Shown here: positions 54,011 through 62,892 of the stretch, in pieces
How the letters are laid out: the number at the start of each line of letters is the position of its first letter
Position numbering within the stretch: position 1 is the first letter of the stretch
Source of the DNA: Synechococcus sp. PROS-7-1
GTDB taxonomy: Bacteria; Cyanobacteriota; Cyanobacteriia; PCC-6307; Cyanobiaceae
Length of the DNA: 64,000 bases
Direction: 5' to 3'
Assembly: GCF_014279795.1 (NCBI RefSeq)
Contig: NZ_CP047945.1
Span: 2,252,572-2,316,571, forward strand
Made by a program: the position numbers and the translations under genes
The notes under the pieces: generated by a model
Seen by the model: only the letters and a program-made list of their open reading frames with translations
Database searches by the model: none
Told to the model about the DNA's origin: nothing

Positions 54011-54915
54011 CAATCAGAAACATGATGCAGGAAATTATCAGCTGCATAACCAATCACATAACGAGCCCCACAACGGGCGAACGCAGCATGGATCTCAGAA
54101 AAATAGGCTTGGGGATCCAACAAACCAGTCTTAGCTGCAGCCATCGCCATCGCATACTCACCACTCACGTGATAGACAGCCACCGGACGCCTTGAGCGAC
54201 GGCAAGCGTCCTGCAGGACATCGAGATAAGGCAACGCTGGTTTCACAATGGCGATCTCCGCTCCTTGCCTGAAGTCTTCATCCATTTGGTGAAGTGCCAT
54301 CTCTGCATCAGAGAAATCAAACTGATAACTTTTGCGCGCTAACCCCAGCGAGGAGCCGACCGTCGACCGATAAGGTCCATACAACGAAGAGGAAAACTTC
54401 GTGCTGTAAGGCATCAATCCACACACTAGATCTCTACTTCTCAAAGCAGCGGCCAACCGGGATGTCTGATCAGGCAATGAAAGACAAGGAGCCACATAAT
54501 GAGCGCCTGCGTCAGCGAATCGCAAAGCCAGACGAATCGCAGCCTGATAGGAGGCCTCCAGATCGACCAGACCCTCCTTCAATACAACACTGTGGCCAGA
54601 AGCGAGATAAGGAGACAATCCCACATCAGCGATCAACATGACCTGATTGCGCGCCCATCGCGCACTAACCTGTTCAAGGAAATGAGCCACGCAGAAATTC
54701 GGCTCATCAAGCTGATCCAAACCTGGTTGATCATTCACAGCTACAACCAACCAACGACTCAACCCCTGAGAAAGACGACGCTCAACATGAGCCAAGGCTG
54801 ATTCAACGCTATGAATCAGGTTTCTCTCAAGAGGCGACTCTCGAGGCTCCTGCGCTGCAGAAATGAATAGGCATTCGATGTAGTCCAACGGACGGGCCAA
54901 GAATCCCACCCCCAT
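54010..54915 (-). CDS. HemB (porphobilinogen synthase) paralogue
   Basis: A 301-residue protein clearly of the HemB fold but not a normal HemB (about 325-335). It keeps the Schiff-base lysine motifs LMPYSTKFSSSLYGPYRSTVGS and EIAIVKPALPYLDVLQDA, plus PVAVYHVSGEYAMAMAA and RYVIGYAADNFL. The metal loop reads DVGLSPYLASGHSVVL, lacking both the Zn cysteines and most Asp residues of the Mg form. The N-terminal arm used for octamer packing is shortened. It may condense a different aminoketone or work without metal. The ATG overlaps the P450 stop (TAATG). The true hemB should lie elsewhere in the genome. Confidence 0.87.
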   Translation of the reverse strand: MGVGFLARPLDYIECLFISAAQEPRESPLERNLIHSVESALAHVERRLSQGLSRWLVVAVNDQPGLDQLDEPNFCVAHFLEQVSARWARNQVMLIADVGLSPYLASGHSVVLKEGLVDLEASYQAAIRLALRFADAGAHYVAPCLSLPDQTSRLAAALRSRDLVCGLMPYSTKFSSSLYGPYRSTVGSSLGLARKSYQFDFSDAEMALHQMDEDFRQGAEIAIVKPALPYLDVLQDACRRSRRPVAVYHVSGEYAMAMAAAKTGLLDPQAYFSEIHAAFARCGARYVIGYAADNFLHHVSD

Positions 54916-56135
54916 TACACAGGCGAAGCCTTGAGCAAGAGTCGATCAAACCCTCGGAAACGGTCTGCAAGCAAACGTCGACTCTCACCTTCAACAATCT
55001 CAAGTGATTCAAAATGATCACAGAGTGCATTCAGGAAACATGCTCCTGCCATCCTCGCCAGGTGAAGGCCAAGGCACTGATGCAGACCAGGCGCAAAACT
55101 GAGATGGTGATTCGGATTCCGATCAATCAGGAACTGATCCGGATGTTCAAACACGCGAGGATCACGATTTGCGGCACTCACCAAAACAGAAACTGACTCA
55201 CCAGCCCGAATTATTTTTCCATCAATCTCCATATCCTCAAGAGCCGTACCGGCATTAATCGCCTGAGCGGGCGGGTCCCAGCGCAACACCTCTTCAAGCG
55301 CAGGTGCGACCAACTGACGATCAGCTCGAATTCGCGTATACACCTCCGGATGCAGAGACAGAGCCCAGGCGACTGTGCCAACCAGCAACCGAAGGGTATA
55401 AATACTTGCTGAATAGAAATTACTGCTGATCACCAACAGCAATTGCTCATCAGTGAGATGCATATTTTCCTGATGATCCGAAATCAAACGGCTCAGCAAG
55501 TCTGCAGAAAGATGCTGACGCTTTTCGCGAATCAATGGCAGGAAATACTCATTATAAAAGCCTATTGAATCATCACCTTCTTCCACAGTGGACTGCGTCT
55601 GTGTCAACCCGCGAGCACGCACAAAGGCACCCACCTTATGACAGACCATCTCCTGCTGCTCAGAAGGCACTCCCATCAGTTCGCTGACCACCATCACTGG
55701 CAGGGGGTTGGCAATCTCGCGAACGAGGTCAATCACTGGCTCACCAGCAATCGCCTGAAAGCGATCATGCAAAAATGCCTGGGTGAATGTTGCCAACAGT
55801 TGAAAATCTATACCCCGATAGGCCTGAGTAACATGATGTCTTAAACGGGCATGTTCACGTCCATCCATATAAGGCAAATCATTTTTCTGGCGTTCAAAAA
55901 TATGGCCATGGCCAAATCGGGCAATCAATTCATCAAGGTGACTCTGCCGGCTAAAGCGAGCATCCTTCATGTGGTCAACAGCCTCTTGATAAGCAACAAT
56001 CATCCACAAGTTCGGACCTTCACACCAATGAATGGCAGATTCTTCCCTTAAAGCCGCATAAACCCGATACGGATCATCCAGCCCCGGCAGACAAGGATCC
56101 TGCTTAAACCACTGAATAGCTTGCTGAAAATCCAC
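54915..56135 (-). CDS. Cytochrome P450 with atypical I-helix
   Basis: A 406-residue bacterial-type P450. It has HARLRHHVTQAYRG (C-helix), the ExxR motif in ALEEVLRWDPPAQ and the heme loop LSFAPGLHQCLGLHLARM with the thiolate Cys. The I-helix, normally AGxET/AGxDT for oxygen activation, reads LLLVISSNFYSASIYTLRLL, with no acid-alcohol pair. The chemistry may be unusual (peroxide-type, dehydration, rearrangement). The start is a GTG at 56133-56135. No ferredoxin or reductase gene is adjacent. It is first in the P450 > HemB-like > monooxygenase > isomerase-like operon. Confidence 0.9.
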   Translation of the reverse strand: MDFQQAIQWFKQDPCLPGLDDPYRVYAALREESAIHWCEGPNLWMIVAYQEAVDHMKDARFSRQSHLDELIARFGHGHIFERQKNDLPYMDGREHARLRHHVTQAYRGIDFQLLATFTQAFLHDRFQAIAGEPVIDLVREIANPLPVMVVSELMGVPSEQQEMVCHKVGAFVRARGLTQTQSTVEEGDDSIGFYNEYFLPLIREKRQHLSADLLSRLISDHQENMHLTDEQLLLVISSNFYSASIYTLRLLVGTVAWALSLHPEVYTRIRADRQLVAPALEEVLRWDPPAQAINAGTALEDMEIDGKIIRAGESVSVLVSAANRDPRVFEHPDQFLIDRNPNHHLSFAPGLHQCLGLHLARMAGACFLNALCDHFESLEIVEGESRRLLADRFRGFDRLLLKASPV

Positions 56136-56200
56136 CGAAGCGCATCATTTCCCACACTCAAGCAATGGATTCCAAACCCGGCAACATCAGATGGCAAACA

Positions 56201-56229
56201 ATAAGATAACTTTTTTATTGTAAAATCAA
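56201..56229 (-). promoter_or_regulatory. Candidate promoter of the P450 operon
   Basis: The 110-base spacer between the rbgA stop and the P450 start is strongly AT-rich. On the minus strand TTGATT (56224-56229) and TCTTAT (56201-56206) are 17 bases apart, a -35/-10-like pair matching four of six bases each. The predicted transcript would start about 60 bases before the GTG. This is a pattern match only. Confidence 0.3.
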
Positions 56230-56246
56230 CTGGCGTTGACAACGGC

Positions 56247-57116
56247 TCAATCAAACGGCAGTTCCAGCGCGATGCTGCCTAAAGCAGATTTTCGGAAATC
56301 ATCGAGCAATCGCTGGGCCATCCGCGCTGTATCCCCTGAGGTGTGGCGCTCCGCCACAGCCTCCAGCCAGTAGGCAGGATCTTCGGTGGCCCCTTCCAGA
56401 GGAACGCCATAACGACTCTCCAGGAGCGCCAAGCCCACGCCTGAGGCCTCCTGCGGCTGCAATCCCTTCAGGAGATTCAGAAACGCCTGGGCCACGAGCT
56501 CACCGTCGTAAGCCGCTTGGCCGATGTCGTCGCACAACGCCAGATGCAGTGCTGCCTGCTGGTCATCCAGCCGCGGCGGCAGCACCCCGGGCGCATCAAG
56601 CAGATCAAGATCCTGCCCCAAACGCACCCAACGCAACGTGCGCGTGACACCGGCACGCCGGGCACTGGCCACCACCTTCTGCTTCACCAAGCGGTTGATC
56701 AAGGCCGATTTGCCCACATTGGGGAACCCCAGAGTGAGCGCCCGCACCGGACGTGGACGCATGCCGCGGTTACGCCGCCGCTCATTGAGCTGATCGCCGG
56801 CGCGGATCGCTGCCTGCTGCACCTGCTTCACACCGGTGCCCGCTTTGGCATCGCACCACACCGTGCGCTGGCCGCGGGCTTTGAACCACGCTTCCCAAGC
56901 AAGGCGTGCAGCGGGGGTGACCATGTCACGCCGGTTGATCACCAGGAGATGCTGCTTGCCGCTGATCCAACGATTGAGATGGGGGTGCCCCGTCGCCAGG
57001 GGAATGCGCGCGTCGCGCACTTCGATCACCAGGTCCACCTTGTCGAGATTGCGCTTGAGCTGCTGCTCCGCTTTGGCGATATGGCCCGGATACCACTGAA
57101 TCGGCGGTGAGCTCAC
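56247..57116 (-). CDS. rbgA: Ribosome biogenesis GTPase, RbgA/YlqF type
   Basis: A 289-residue circularly permuted GTPase needed for late 50S assembly. The motif order is G4 first (LLVINRRDMV, with Arg for Lys), then G1 LTLGFPNVGKSALINRLVKQK, the G2-type threonine in AGVTRTLRWV and G3 LLDAPGVLPPRLDD, with the YlqF opening IQWYPGHIAKAEQQL. The start is the GTG at 57116, since the longer frame has no homology; this GTG overlaps the upstream universal-stress-protein stop. It forms the right border of the accessory cluster. Confidence 0.92.
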   Translation of the reverse strand: MSSPPIQWYPGHIAKAEQQLKRNLDKVDLVIEVRDARIPLATGHPHLNRWISGKQHLLVINRRDMVTPAARLAWEAWFKARGQRTVWCDAKAGTGVKQVQQAAIRAGDQLNERRRNRGMRPRPVRALTLGFPNVGKSALINRLVKQKVVASARRAGVTRTLRWVRLGQDLDLLDAPGVLPPRLDDQQAALHLALCDDIGQAAYDGELVAQAFLNLLKGLQPQEASGVGLALLESRYGVPLEGATEDPAYWLEAVAERHTSGDTARMAQRLLDDFRKSALGSIALELPFD

Positions 57117-57496
57117 GGCACCACCAACACTGGGCAGGGGGCCAACTGAATCACCCGCGACGCCGTACTGCCGCTTTCGGCTTGCAAATTCACACCCCGC
57201 GTTCCCATCACGATCACATCCACATTCAACTCGTCGGCCACATCGCAAATCACAAACGCCGGCTTGCCCTCGCGCTCCACCACATCGCACGCCACCCCCG
57301 CCTGTTCAAAACGGGTTCTGGCCTCAGCCAACAAAGTGGCTACCGCCTGATGGTCGTGCATCTCCGGCCGCTCGGGCTGCACCACCGACAGCACCACCAG
57401 CCGGCTGTTATGACTGCGCGCCAGCTCAAGGGCCTTCCCGGCAGTCTCCACAGCCTCCCGGCTCTGATCGATCGGGAACAGAACGGTTTCAAACAT
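57113..57496 (-). CDS. Universal stress protein (UspA family)
   Basis: A 127-residue UspA-fold protein: METVLFPID-type start ([20 protein letters not shown]), a long central helix region and the C-terminal nucleotide motif [34 protein letters not shown] (G-x2-G-x9-G(S/T) type, here somewhat altered). It probably binds ATP or AMP and acts in stress tolerance. It is first in a short operon with rbgA (four-base overlap). It lies divergent from pgk with a 100-base spacer. Confidence 0.88.
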   Translation of the reverse strand: MFETVLFPIDQSREAVETAGKALELARSHNSRLVVLSVVQPERPEMHDHQAVATLLAEARTRFEQAGVACDVVEREGKPAFVICDVADELNVDVIVMGTRGVNLQAESGSTASRVIQLAPCPVLVVP

Positions 57497-57596
57497 CGCG
57501 ACGGCCTCCAGCAGACAGCGCTTCCTTAGTCCTAGCGCCAAGAGCCGGGAACTCGGGTTAACCTCACCCCGTTTTCCTACCGCACGACACAACCCC

Positions 57597-58805
57597 ATGG
57601 CGAAGCGTTCCCTGGCAAGCCTTTCCGGCACCGACCTCAGCGGAAAGCGTGTGCTTGTGCGGGTTGATTTCAACGTGCCCCTGAACGATGCCGGTGCGAT
57701 CACCGACGACACCCGCATCCGCGCAGCCCTGCCCACGATCAACGACCTGATCAGCAAAGGCGCCAAGGTGATCCTCTCAGCTCACTTCGGCCGTCCCAAG
57801 GGTCAGGTGAACGACGCCATGCGTCTCACCCCTGTGGCCGCCCGTTTGAGCGAGCTGCTGGGTAAGTCCGTGGCCAAGACCGACAGCTGCATCGGCCCTG
57901 ACGCTGAAGCCAAGGTGGGCGCCATGGCCGATGGCGATGTGGTGCTGCTGGAGAACGTGCGCTTCTTTGCCGAGGAAGAGAAGAACGAAGCCGGCTTCGC
58001 TGAAAAGCTCGCCGGCCTGGCTGAGGTGTACGTGAACGACGCCTTCGGCGCCGCCCACCGCGCCCACGCCTCCACTGAGGGCGTGACCAAGTTCCTCAAG
58101 CCCGCCGTCGCTGGCTTCCTGATGGAGAAGGAGCTTCAGTACCTCCAAGGCGCCGTGGATGAGCCCAAGCGTCCCCTCGCCGCCATCGTCGGTGGATCCA
58201 AGGTGAGTTCCAAGATTGGCGTGCTCGAGGCCCTGATCGACAAGTGCGACAAGGTGCTGATCGGCGGCGGCATGATCTTCACCTTCTACAAGGCCCGCGG
58301 CCTCTCGGTGGGCAAGAGCCTGGTGGAAGAGGACAAGCTGGAACTGGCCAAGGAGCTAGAAGCCAAGGCCAAGGCCAAGGGCGTTGAGCTGCTGCTGCCC
58401 ACCGATGTGGTGCTGGCCGACAACTTCGCCCCCGATGCCAACAGCCAGGTGGCTGATGTCACCGCCATCCCCGACGGCTGGATGGGTCTGGACATCGGTC
58501 CCGATGCGGTGAAGGTGTTCCAGGCCGCCCTGGCCGATTGTCAGACCGTGATCTGGAACGGCCCCATGGGCGTGTTCGAATTCGAGAAGTTCGCCACCGG
58601 CACCAACGCCATCGCCACCACCCTGGCGGAGCTCAGCGCCAAGGGCTGCTGCACGATCATCGGCGGTGGTGACTCGGTGGCTGCTGTGGAGAAGGCCGGT
58701 CTGGCCGAGAAGATGTCCCACATCTCCACCGGTGGCGGCGCCAGCCTCGAACTGCTGGAAGGCAAGGTGCTGCCCGGCGTGGCCGCCCTCAACGACGCTG
58801 CCTGA
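57597..58805 (+). CDS. pgk: Phosphoglycerate kinase
   Basis: Pgk interconverts 3-phosphoglycerate and 1,3-bisphosphoglycerate in the Calvin cycle and glycolysis. The 402-residue enzyme shows [115 protein letters not shown] and [13 protein letters not shown]. Codon use is strongly biased to C/G-ending codons, as expected for a highly expressed gene. A clear terminator follows. Confidence 0.98.
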   Translation: MAKRSLASLSGTDLSGKRVLVRVDFNVPLNDAGAITDDTRIRAALPTINDLISKGAKVILSAHFGRPKGQVNDAMRLTPVAARLSELLGKSVAKTDSCIGPDAEAKVGAMADGDVVLLENVRFFAEEEKNEAGFAEKLAGLAEVYVNDAFGAAHRAHASTEGVTKFLKPAVAGFLMEKELQYLQGAVDEPKRPLAAIVGGSKVSSKIGVLEALIDKCDKVLIGGGMIFTFYKARGLSVGKSLVEEDKLELAKELEAKAKAKGVELLLPTDVVLADNFAPDANSQVADVTAIPDGWMGLDIGPDAVKVFQAALADCQTVIWNGPMGVFEFEKFATGTNAIATTLAELSAKGCCTIIGGGDSVAAVEKAGLAEKMSHISTGGGASLELLEGKVLPGVAALNDAA

Positions 58806-58828
58806 TTCGCGAACAAACTCATGCTGTG

Positions 58829-58854
58829 GCCGCCCCTGATGGGGCGGCTTTTTT
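58829..58854 (+). terminator. Intrinsic terminator after pgk
   Basis: A perfect 8-base GC-rich stem (GCCGCCCC at 58829-58836 and GGGGCGGC at 58841-58848) with a TGAT loop is followed by six T at 58849-58854. It lies 23 bases after the pgk stop. This is a textbook rho-independent terminator. Confidence 0.92.
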
Positions 58855-58918
58855 GATGGGTTGCACTGTGAACCGGGTGGGCCGGTTCGCCAGGATCTAA
58901 CTGAGATGGGAGTGAACC

Positions 58919-59827
58919 ATGACCGGATCTGATCTCAAAGCTCCCAGTCGACTCGCCTTCGTCGGCCTCGGCGCCCTTGGCCTACCGATGGCCGCCAACC
59001 TGCACCGTGCCGGCTATTCACTGCAGGTGCACACCCGCAGCCGCAACGCCGAGAACGATCCGAGCCTGCATCAAGGGGATCCAGCCGCAGCGACCCTCTG
59101 CTGCGCATCCCCCGCTGATGCTGTTCAGGGCTGCCAGGCACTGATGCTCTGCGTCAGTGATGACGACGCCGTGGAGACTGTGCTCTGGGGAGAAAACGGT
59201 GCCGGGCCTGCACTCGTGGAGGGGAGCCTGGTGATCGACTGCTCCACCATCAGCCCATCCACATCCCAGCGAATGGCACAACGCCTGGCCAAACGAGGCG
59301 TGAGCTATCTGGACACCCCCGTCACGGGAGGAACGGAAGGAGCCAAAGCCGGCACACTCACCGTGCTCTGTGGCGGCAGCGACGCCGACCTGGATCGCGC
59401 CATGCCAGTGCTGGAGACGATCGGTGGCTCGATTCACCACTTCGGTGCTGTTGGCAGCGGCCAACAGGTGAAAGCGGTGAACCAGGTGCTGGTGGCCGGC
59501 AGCTATGCCGCCGTAGCGGAAGCCATCGCCCTCGGGCAGCACCTGCAGCTGCCAATGCAGCAGGTGGTGGATGCTCTCCGGCACGGCGCCGCCGGATCCT
59601 GGGCCCTCGAGCACCGATCCAGCGCCATGCTCAGCGATCACTATCCCCTCGGCTTCAAGCTGGCGCTGCATCACAAAGATCTGGGCATCGCTCTTCAAGC
59701 CGCCGCCGAGGCCGGCCTTGACCTGCCAATCACCCAGGCTGTGCAGGCTCAGGAACAGACCCTGATGGACGCAGGCCTGGGCAACGCTGATGTTTCAGCT
59801 CTGCGCAGACATCTGCCCAGGGTGTGA
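58919..59827 (+). CDS. NAD(P)-dependent beta-hydroxyacid dehydrogenase family oxidoreductase
   Basis: A 302-residue enzyme of the 3-hydroxyisobutyrate dehydrogenase/glyoxylate (tartronate semialdehyde) reductase family. It has the Rossmann motif [35 protein letters not shown], substrate-binding [24 protein letters not shown] and the catalytic lysine in [16 protein letters not shown], with [18 protein letters not shown] later. The glyoxylate-reductase role would fit photorespiratory metabolism but is not proven. An ATG at 58919 follows GGGAGTGAACC. The convergent secreted unknown ends two bases away. Confidence 0.88.
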   Translation: MTGSDLKAPSRLAFVGLGALGLPMAANLHRAGYSLQVHTRSRNAENDPSLHQGDPAAATLCCASPADAVQGCQALMLCVSDDDAVETVLWGENGAGPALVEGSLVIDCSTISPSTSQRMAQRLAKRGVSYLDTPVTGGTEGAKAGTLTVLCGGSDADLDRAMPVLETIGGSIHHFGAVGSGQQVKAVNQVLVAGSYAAVAEAIALGQHLQLPMQQVVDALRHGAAGSWALEHRSSAMLSDHYPLGFKLALHHKDLGIALQAAAEAGLDLPITQAVQAQEQTLMDAGLGNADVSALRRHLPRV

Positions 59828-59829
59828 TG

Positions 59830-60594
59830 TCACGGCTTGAGCTTGCTGCGGTCGTCGACCACCTGCACCCGCTTGCTCACCGTGACAACGCCATCGGGAT
59901 GCACCAGCAGAGCAGCCCAGACCTGCGATCCCGGTTGAAAGGGAGCCTGCACAGACTTAAACAGACCGCCGCCACCCAACGGTTCAAGCTGGATATCGGG
60001 GCTTTGCTGCTCCAGCACTTGCTGCGGCGTCACGGAGATCAGTCCTCCGGCCAGCAACGACTTGCCGAGTGGTTGATCCACCACCACATCCACGTCGTAA
60101 CGGCTGCCGGTGAGCACGGTGTCTGGAATCAGCAGTGAGATCGGCAGGGGCTTGCTGGCACTGGTGAGCACGGATTGATCGCTGAGGATCTCCTGATCGG
60201 CGATCAGACCGTTCTCCAATGCCAGGGCAACCGTCTGTTGAGCCTGGAAGGAATAACTGAGTCCGTCCTGCTGGCGGGTGCCGCTCACGGCAAATTCCAC
60301 GGTCTGACGGCCATCATCTAAGGGCTCACCGGCCCTGACCGCCCAACGGGTTTCCGGGAACCGTTCAGTGAAGCGGCGGAAGCGACCAGCGAGGGTGCTC
60401 GCCTGCTCTGGAACCATCAACGCCTCCAGCTGCTTGCTGCTGTCATCGGCATTGAGTGCCTGCTGCAGACGGCTGCTGAGATCGGCTCCCGTCTGAGCCC
60501 GCAACGGCATCGCTGTGAACAGCGCCGTCCCGCACATCCATGACGCCATTGCGACACGCAGGAACGGGACCATGAAGTTGCCTCTGGAATCCAT
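59830..60594 (-). CDS. Secreted protein of unknown function
   Basis: A 254-residue product with a signal peptide (VPFLRVAMASWMCGTALFTAMP, likely cleavage after LRA). The mature part has a helical start (GADLSSRLQQALNADDSSKQLEALM), then a beta-rich region with RFPETRWAVRAGEPLDDGRQTVEFAVSG and TVLTGSRYDVDVVVDQPLGKSLLAGG. It ends QVWAALLVHPDGVVTVSKRVQVVD. I do not recognise the family; it looks like a periplasmic or surface beta-sandwich protein. An alternative start at 60573 would shorten the tail by seven residues. It is divergent from murG. Confidence 0.75.
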   Translation of the reverse strand: MDSRGNFMVPFLRVAMASWMCGTALFTAMPLRAQTGADLSSRLQQALNADDSSKQLEALMVPEQASTLAGRFRRFTERFPETRWAVRAGEPLDDGRQTVEFAVSGTRQQDGLSYSFQAQQTVALALENGLIADQEILSDQSVLTSASKPLPISLLIPDTVLTGSRYDVDVVVDQPLGKSLLAGGLISVTPQQVLEQQSPDIQLEPLGGGGLFKSVQAPFQPGSQVWAALLVHPDGVVTVSKRVQVVDDRSKLKP

Positions 60595-60628
60595 TTAAGT
60601 TAGGCCCCGTTTTTACGATCCGCCCTTC

Positions 60629-61705
60629 ATGCCCCGGCTTCTGATCGCCGCCAGCGGCACCGGCGGACACCTTTTTCCGGCGTTATCGGTTGCGGATGCG
60701 CTTCCGGACGGCTGGACCGTGCGCTGGCTCGGGGTACCGGATCGGCTCGAAACCACCCTTGTTCCCGAGCGCTACCCGCTCACCACCGTGAAGGCTGGCG
60801 GCTTGCAGGGGCGGGGCCTGAAGAAAGTGATTCAGCTGCTCCGCCTGCTGGCGGCCAGCCGCGATGTTCGCAGGCTGATCCGACGCAACGGCATCGACGT
60901 GGTGTTCACAACGGGGGGCTATATCGCCGCCCCGGCCATCCTTGGCGCCCGCTGGAGTGGCGTTCCAGTGGTGCTGCATGAATCCAATGCCATCCCCGGC
61001 CGGGTAACCCGGCTGCTGGCACGCGCCTGCACCCAGGTGGCCATCGGTCTGCCAGCCGCCGCTAGGCGCATCCCCGGCTGCGAGGCGATCGTGACCGGAA
61101 CGCCTGTGCGCAACAGCTTTCTTCAGACCCAGTCACTGCCTGACTGGGTCCCCCAGGGTCCAGGGCCACTCCTGGTGGTGATGGGCGGCAGTCAAGGCGC
61201 GCTGGGACTGAACCGCATGGTGCGCCCCCTGCTGCCCATGCTGCTGAGCGAAGGCTGCCGGGTGGTGCATCTCACCGGCAGCAACGATCCCGATGTAAAC
61301 AGCATCGAACATCCCAGGCTCGCCGAACGACCCTTCAGCGATGACATTCCAGCGCTGCTGCAGCATGCCGATCTGGCCATCAGCCGTGCCGGTGCAGGCA
61401 GCCTGAGTGAACTCGCCGTGAGCGGCACACCGAGCGTGCTGGTGCCGTTTCCCCAGGCCGCCGATCGCCATCAAGACGCCAACGCCGCCTGCGCCGCAGC
61501 GCTGGGTGCTGCGGTGATCGTGCATCAGCACTCGCCCACCGAACCAGCTCTGCGCCAGACCCTCTGGCGCTTGCTCGGCCCGAGACTGCGAGGCTGCGAT
61601 CCAGCCGCTGACCCGCTGGTGTCGATGGCGCGAGCGATGCGCACCCTTGCCGAAGCGGATGCTGATCAGCAACTGGCCGCGTTGCTCCAGGGGCTGGTGC
61701 GGTGA
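60629..61705 (+). CDS. murG: UDP-GlcNAc:lipid I N-acetylglucosaminyltransferase
   Basis: MurG makes lipid II, the last cytoplasmic step of peptidoglycan synthesis, at the inner face of the membrane. The 358-residue protein has the G-loop [123 protein letters not shown] and a C-terminal helix. This is the standard size. It is followed by the convergent CobD-like gene with one base between stops. Confidence 0.96.
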   Translation: MPRLLIAASGTGGHLFPALSVADALPDGWTVRWLGVPDRLETTLVPERYPLTTVKAGGLQGRGLKKVIQLLRLLAASRDVRRLIRRNGIDVVFTTGGYIAAPAILGARWSGVPVVLHESNAIPGRVTRLLARACTQVAIGLPAAARRIPGCEAIVTGTPVRNSFLQTQSLPDWVPQGPGPLLVVMGGSQGALGLNRMVRPLLPMLLSEGCRVVHLTGSNDPDVNSIEHPRLAERPFSDDIPALLQHADLAISRAGAGSLSELAVSGTPSVLVPFPQAADRHQDANAACAAALGAAVIVHQHSPTEPALRQTLWRLLGPRLRGCDPAADPLVSMARAMRTLAEADADQQLAALLQGLVR

Positions 61706-61706
61706 C

Positions 61707-62855
61707 TCACACCAGGGGCTGATGCCGCAGGGCCCTGCGCAGCGCTTGCAGGATGCGGCGATTGCCTCGGCGATCCTGCAGACCAATCCGCAGCCAGCGC
61801 TCCCCCAGGCCCTCAAAGGAACGGCAATCGCGCAGCAGCACGCCACGCTGGGCCACCTGTTCGCGCACCGCCAGCAACGACGCTTGGCTCTCCACAAGCA
61901 GATAGTTGGCGCTCGAAGGGCGTGGGTTCAGACCCGGGAGCTGGCGCAACTGGTGCTGCAACCAAGCACCCTCGTTGCGCACCCAATGCTGCACACGCTG
62001 CTGCCAGTGCTCGAAGCCTTGTTGGTCGGCCATCACAGCGGTGCCAGCGGCGAGCGCCAAACCATTCACCGGCCAGGGATCGCGCCACTGACTCCACTGC
62101 TGAAGCCGCTCAGGCGCAGCGATGGCGTAACCCAGTCGCAACCCCGCCACCGCAAACAGCTTGGTGAGGCTGCGGATCACTACCAGGTTGGGATATTCGG
62201 CTAAGAGCGGTATCAACGTTTGCCGTTCACCCTCCGGCACCAGGGGCAGGAAGGCTTCATCGCAGATCACCAGGCGGTGACGCGCCAAGAGCGGCTCCAG
62301 GGACGCGCGGCTCCAGAGCTGGCCGGTGGGGTTGTGGGGATTGGTGATCCAAACAACGGATGCATTCGCCAGCGAGTCCGGTGCGAACGGCCAGGGATGG
62401 GGATCGCTCTGATCAGACCAGGCGAGCGGTAGCGACACAGATACACAGGCGGCGTCCCAGCAGCGCAGGGCCCTGGCGTAATCAGCGAAACCCGGCTGGG
62501 GCAGAGCACTGACCCCGAGCGCGGCAGCATCACGGGCCACCCATGTGAAGAGCTCGGCAGCACCGTTGCCGGGCAACACCTGCTCTGGCGGGACGCCATG
62601 CCAGGCAGCGATCGCTTCACGAAGCGCCGCTTGGCTGCGATCGGGATAGTCACGCAGGGCACTGCTGCGCATGGCCTCAGCAAGGGCCTGTCGCAGTCGG
62701 CGGGGTGGAGAAAACGGCACCAGCGAGGCGCTGGCATCTAGAACCCGCCCTGGATTCAGGCCAAACCGCTGCGCTTCCTGGATCAGGTTGCCGCCATGGG
62801 GAGGTGGTCCGTTGCTCACACCAGACGCCAGCTGCTTTCGCTCCATCCTGCCCAT
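61707..62855 (-). CDS. CobD-like threonine-phosphate decarboxylase / class I-II aminotransferase
   Basis: A 382-residue PLP enzyme. Its opening GGNLIQEAQRFGLNPGRVLDASASLVPFSPP matches CobD/CobC, which decarboxylates L-threonine phosphate to the aminopropanol linker of cobamides. The usual N-P-x-G near LDASASLVPF is partly changed. Also seen are LPGNGAAELFTWVAR, WITNPHNPTGQLWS, VICDEAFLPLVPEGE, the PLP lysine in VIRSLTKLFAVAGLRLGYA, and a C-terminal RIGLQDRRGNRRILQAL. Marine Synechococcus make pseudocobalamin, so the role is plausible; a histidinol-phosphate aminotransferase-like activity cannot be excluded. Starts at 62855 or 62846 fit. Confidence 0.78.
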   Translation of the reverse strand: MGRMERKQLASGVSNGPPPHGGNLIQEAQRFGLNPGRVLDASASLVPFSPPRRLRQALAEAMRSSALRDYPDRSQAALREAIAAWHGVPPEQVLPGNGAAELFTWVARDAAALGVSALPQPGFADYARALRCWDAACVSVSLPLAWSDQSDPHPWPFAPDSLANASVVWITNPHNPTGQLWSRASLEPLLARHRLVICDEAFLPLVPEGERQTLIPLLAEYPNLVVIRSLTKLFAVAGLRLGYAIAAPERLQQWSQWRDPWPVNGLALAAGTAVMADQQGFEHWQQRVQHWVRNEGAWLQHQLRQLPGLNPRPSSANYLLVESQASLLAVREQVAQRGVLLRDCRSFEGLGERWLRIGLQDRRGNRRILQALRRALRHQPLV

Positions 62856-62892
62856 GGCAGGACGGTCGAGCCGACGGCAGTCAGAAGCCCGT

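Noticed and set aside
54010-54915. Calling this gene the housekeeping hemB
   Set aside because: The metal loop and N-terminal arm differ from HemB and it is embedded in an oxygenase operon; a normal hemB elsewhere is expected.
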